Both the position numbers and the translations under genes were made by a program. From NCBI GenBank assembly GCA_945833725.1, contig CAMAFU010000099.1, positions 1 to 6,866 of the forward strand: a stretch of 6,866 bases of DNA. Direction: 5' to 3'. A model generated the notes under the pieces. The model made no database searches, was not told the origin of the DNA, and worked only from the letters and a program-made list of their open reading frames with translations. How positions within the stretch are numbered: the first letter of the stretch is position 1; the number at the start of each line of letters is the position of its first letter. This document shows, piece after piece, positions 4,990-6,866 of the stretch. This stretch comes from an uncultured Treponema sp. (GTDB lineage Bacteria; Spirochaetota; Spirochaetia; Treponematales; Treponemataceae).

Positions 4990-6789
4990 CTAATACCTGT
5001 ACTTAAATTTTACGGTCAAATAGTGGTTCATTACATTTTTAAGCTGACTTTTCCAGTCCGCCAGAGCTTTTGCCAGTTCACTTTCCACATCAACTTCATT
5101 TGTGTAAGTTTCTGTAGAAGAATCATAGCTTTCGTAATATTTTTGATCCTGGGAATTGTATTTCCACCCTTTTCCAGCAAGCATTTCGTTTCCAACGCCA
5201 TAATTTTTTATGTACTCAAAGGTGTAGCCGGCAGTAATTTCAAATTTTCCAGCTTTCGACGGCGGTAACTTCCACCCTATTTCTATATCTGTCTGAAAAG
5301 TATATTCCTTTGTGGGCTGGGTAAGAATCATAGTCCTGTTATCTGCAGAATCCATGTATCTGTCTTTTTTTGTATCTCCGTTTTCGCCATAGGCCGAATG
5401 TTGATTTATGGAACCGTCTGTAGCATAAAAACCGGCCGGACTTGCAAGGAGGGAAATCTGTTCTTCTTTTGTAAGGGATTCCGTTACATTTCCATGACGA
5501 ATAAATGCGCCTCCCACTTTTACGGAAAGACCTGATACAGGAGCAAGTTCAACTTTTAAAGCAATTCTGTCTGAGTTTGGAGGGAGGTTTGAGCCTAAAG
5601 GAGTTCCGCCTGTTGTATAAATCTGATAATTTACATCCCCCATTCCAACAGCATTTCCATTATCATCATTATGACAGTGGGAATACATAAACGGAGTTAC
5701 AAGAGTATAACCGGCCTTTACAAGTTGAATCACAGAATTATTTTCAGGTACATACTTTACACCCAAAGCTCCGGCACAGTGAAGTTTTATGTCTTTATAT
5801 TCTTTTAATCCGGTAAAACCTATATCGTCGAGATACAAATCACCGTTAAAGGAAAGGGAAGGAACAGGACTGTAAACAAAACTTCCGCCCATAAAAAGAT
5901 TGTTGGCAGAATAACCTGTAACTCCCTGAGTAACCATGTAAAGCATAGGAACAGCAAATGAAATGTTGAACTTTTGTCCGTAAATTATAGATTCATAAAA
6001 TGAAAGGGAAATTTTTTTTGAAATATTCCAGTCAACGCTGTGCATCATAAGATATTTAAAAGGATATTTACCGGGATCTTCCAGAATATTTTCTGAAGAC
6101 CGTGTAGCCGTTAAACAGAAAACACCCTGAGTATAATTCCAGTTTTTTCCCATATAGCTTAAAACAAAATTAGCAGAATGTTTTGCCGAAGGGTTTAATG
6201 TAAGGCTGTCTTCATAAAAGTTTCCAAAGGAATTATGATTCAATCCCGTTTGAAAATAAAACCCGTTGATTTTTACAGCCAGATTACCGTCACATTCCAT
6301 GTAATTTTTTAATTTGCTTCCCCTGCCATCAGCAAAAAAATACGGAAAATACTGATATTCTGGCAGGACGGAAGTTTCTGGAAAAAGATCGGACAGAAAA
6401 TCAAGCTGCCAGCCGGCGGAAAAAACATTCAGAAAAGAAATATCCCCTTCCACACCGTATTTGGCCATGGCTCTTTTGCTGAAGCTTTCTTTTTTTGCGC
6501 CGTAAACAGAACCCTCAAATAAAAGTTTCCATGACCTGTTGAAAACTTCTTCATAAATCTGCTTTGCCAAAGAAGATTCGTTTTGAGATTCCGTTTCTAT
6601 AACTGATTTCAGGATTTTTTCGACAACAGGCAGCGGATAAGGCCTTAAAGAAGGCTGTTTTTCAATTATGCCAAGAGTTTCCCACCGTTCAACCTGTCTG
6701 TAAAAATTATCTGAAGGATCCACCGAAACTTGGGCAAAAAAAGCCGAACACAAACAAAAAAATACGGAAAAAAGCAGGTATTTTTTCAC
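4990..6789 (-). CDS. Wzi-like outer-membrane beta-barrel protein (capsule assembly Wzi family-like)
   Basis: A 599-residue exported protein. The N-terminus VKKYLLFSVFFCLCSAFFAQ is a signal peptide (KK, hydrophobic core, likely cleavage after FFA or FAQ). The mature start DPSDNFYRQVERWETLGIIE and LRPYPLPVVEKIL (48-60) match the N-terminal helical region of spirochaetal proteins annotated as capsule assembly Wzi family; this is from memory. The rest shows alternating hydrophobic/polar strands rich in Tyr, Phe, Asn and Gly, and the chain ends in YLTVKFKYRY, an aromatic-terminated strand typical of outer-membrane barrels. Wzi binds surface polysaccharide in enterics; in spirochaetes the role is unproven and could be a porin or surface adhesin. 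A frame extension to TTG 6807 exists, but GTG 6787-6789 has a ribosome site at correct spacing and starts the signal peptide. A 128-base gap separates its stop from the pyk ATG, which has its own promoter. Confidence 0.7.
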   Translation of the reverse strand: MKKYLLFSVFFCLCSAFFAQVSVDPSDNFYRQVERWETLGIIEKQPSLRPYPLPVVEKILKSVIETESQNESSLAKQIYEEVFNRSWKLLFEGSVYGAKKESFSKRAMAKYGVEGDISFLNVFSAGWQLDFLSDLFPETSVLPEYQYFPYFFADGRGSKLKNYMECDGNLAVKINGFYFQTGLNHNSFGNFYEDSLTLNPSAKHSANFVLSYMGKNWNYTQGVFCLTATRSSENILEDPGKYPFKYLMMHSVDWNISKKISLSFYESIIYGQKFNISFAVPMLYMVTQGVTGYSANNLFMGGSFVYSPVPSLSFNGDLYLDDIGFTGLKEYKDIKLHCAGALGVKYVPENNSVIQLVKAGYTLVTPFMYSHCHNDDNGNAVGMGDVNYQIYTTGGTPLGSNLPPNSDRIALKVELAPVSGLSVKVGGAFIRHGNVTESLTKEEQISLLASPAGFYATDGSINQHSAYGENGDTKKDRYMDSADNRTMILTQPTKEYTFQTDIEIGWKLPPSKAGKFEITAGYTFEYIKNYGVGNEMLAGKGWKYNSQDQKYYESYDSSTETYTNEVDVESELAKALADWKSQLKNVMNHYLTVKFKYRY

Positions 6790-6794
6790 AGTAA

Positions 6795-6798
6795 CCTC
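6795..6798 (-). promoter_or_regulatory. Ribosome binding site of the Wzi-like gene
   Basis: GAGG on the minus strand, five bases before GTG 6787-6789. It decides for this GTG over the in-frame TTG at 6805-6807, which would place a Cys/Glu-containing stretch ahead of the KK of the signal peptide. No convincing -35/-10 pair is seen in the remaining upstream bases to 6866. Confidence 0.6.
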
Positions 6799-6866
6799 AC
6801 AATACAAAGCGGATAATTCTTTTGAATTTTCTGGAAGATAATTTTAACAAAATAAAACCGGCAGGT

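Noticed and set aside
4921..4991. Inverted repeat AGTGCAG/CTGCACT after the Wzi-like gene as its terminator
   Set aside because: The 7-bp arms are separated by 57 bases with no good inner stem and only a short T run after, so chance is likely.

Overview
The window looks like a chromosomal stretch of a host-associated spirochaete, most likely a Treponema or close relative. This is inferred from gene content: an N-terminally anchored coiled-coil protein of the kind called SpiroCoCo in spirochaetes, a Wzi-like outer-membrane barrel with the LRPYPL-type N-terminus, a long pyruvate kinase, and AT-rich coding sequence. No rRNA, tRNA, IS element, phage gene or CRISPR array is visible.

Layout: (1) 1-619, minus: the 5' two hundred codons of a membrane-anchored coiled-coil gene running off the left edge, with a GTG start. 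(2) 703-1374, minus: HAD-family phosphatase. (3) 1375-1754: a divergent regulatory region. It holds a minus promoter for the HAD gene, a plus sigma70-type promoter, a very good match to the manganese-sensing yybP-ykoY riboswitch directly at the predicted transcription start, an overlapping terminator-like hairpin with a T-rich tail, a further stem-loop, an orphan Shine-Dalgarno sequence and an array of four short hairpins. (4) 1755-2897, plus: an OadB/GcdB/MmdB-type sodium-pump decarboxylase beta subunit, with no alpha or gamma gene in view. (5) 2898-3070: two palindromic intergenic elements between convergent genes. (6) 3071-4861, minus: pyruvate kinase with a C-terminal swivelling-type extension. 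(7) 4990-6789, minus: a Wzi-like outer-membrane beta-barrel with a signal peptide.

The main point of interest is the riboswitch-gene pairing. The Mn2+ aptamer normally governs Mn2+ exporters (MntP, P-type ATPases, TerC/Alx, UPF0016 proteins). Here promoter, aptamer and an overlapping switch hairpin stand in front of a stand-alone OadB-like membrane protein. Either this beta subunit takes part in manganese/sodium homeostasis, or a decarboxylase pump is set by manganese level; the window cannot decide.

Secondary points: the HAD and pyruvate kinase genes both have a perfect TATAAT exactly six bases before ATG and no Shine-Dalgarno, which predicts leaderless mRNAs. The oadB-like gene is flanked by two hairpin-rich elements that share short words in opposite orientation.
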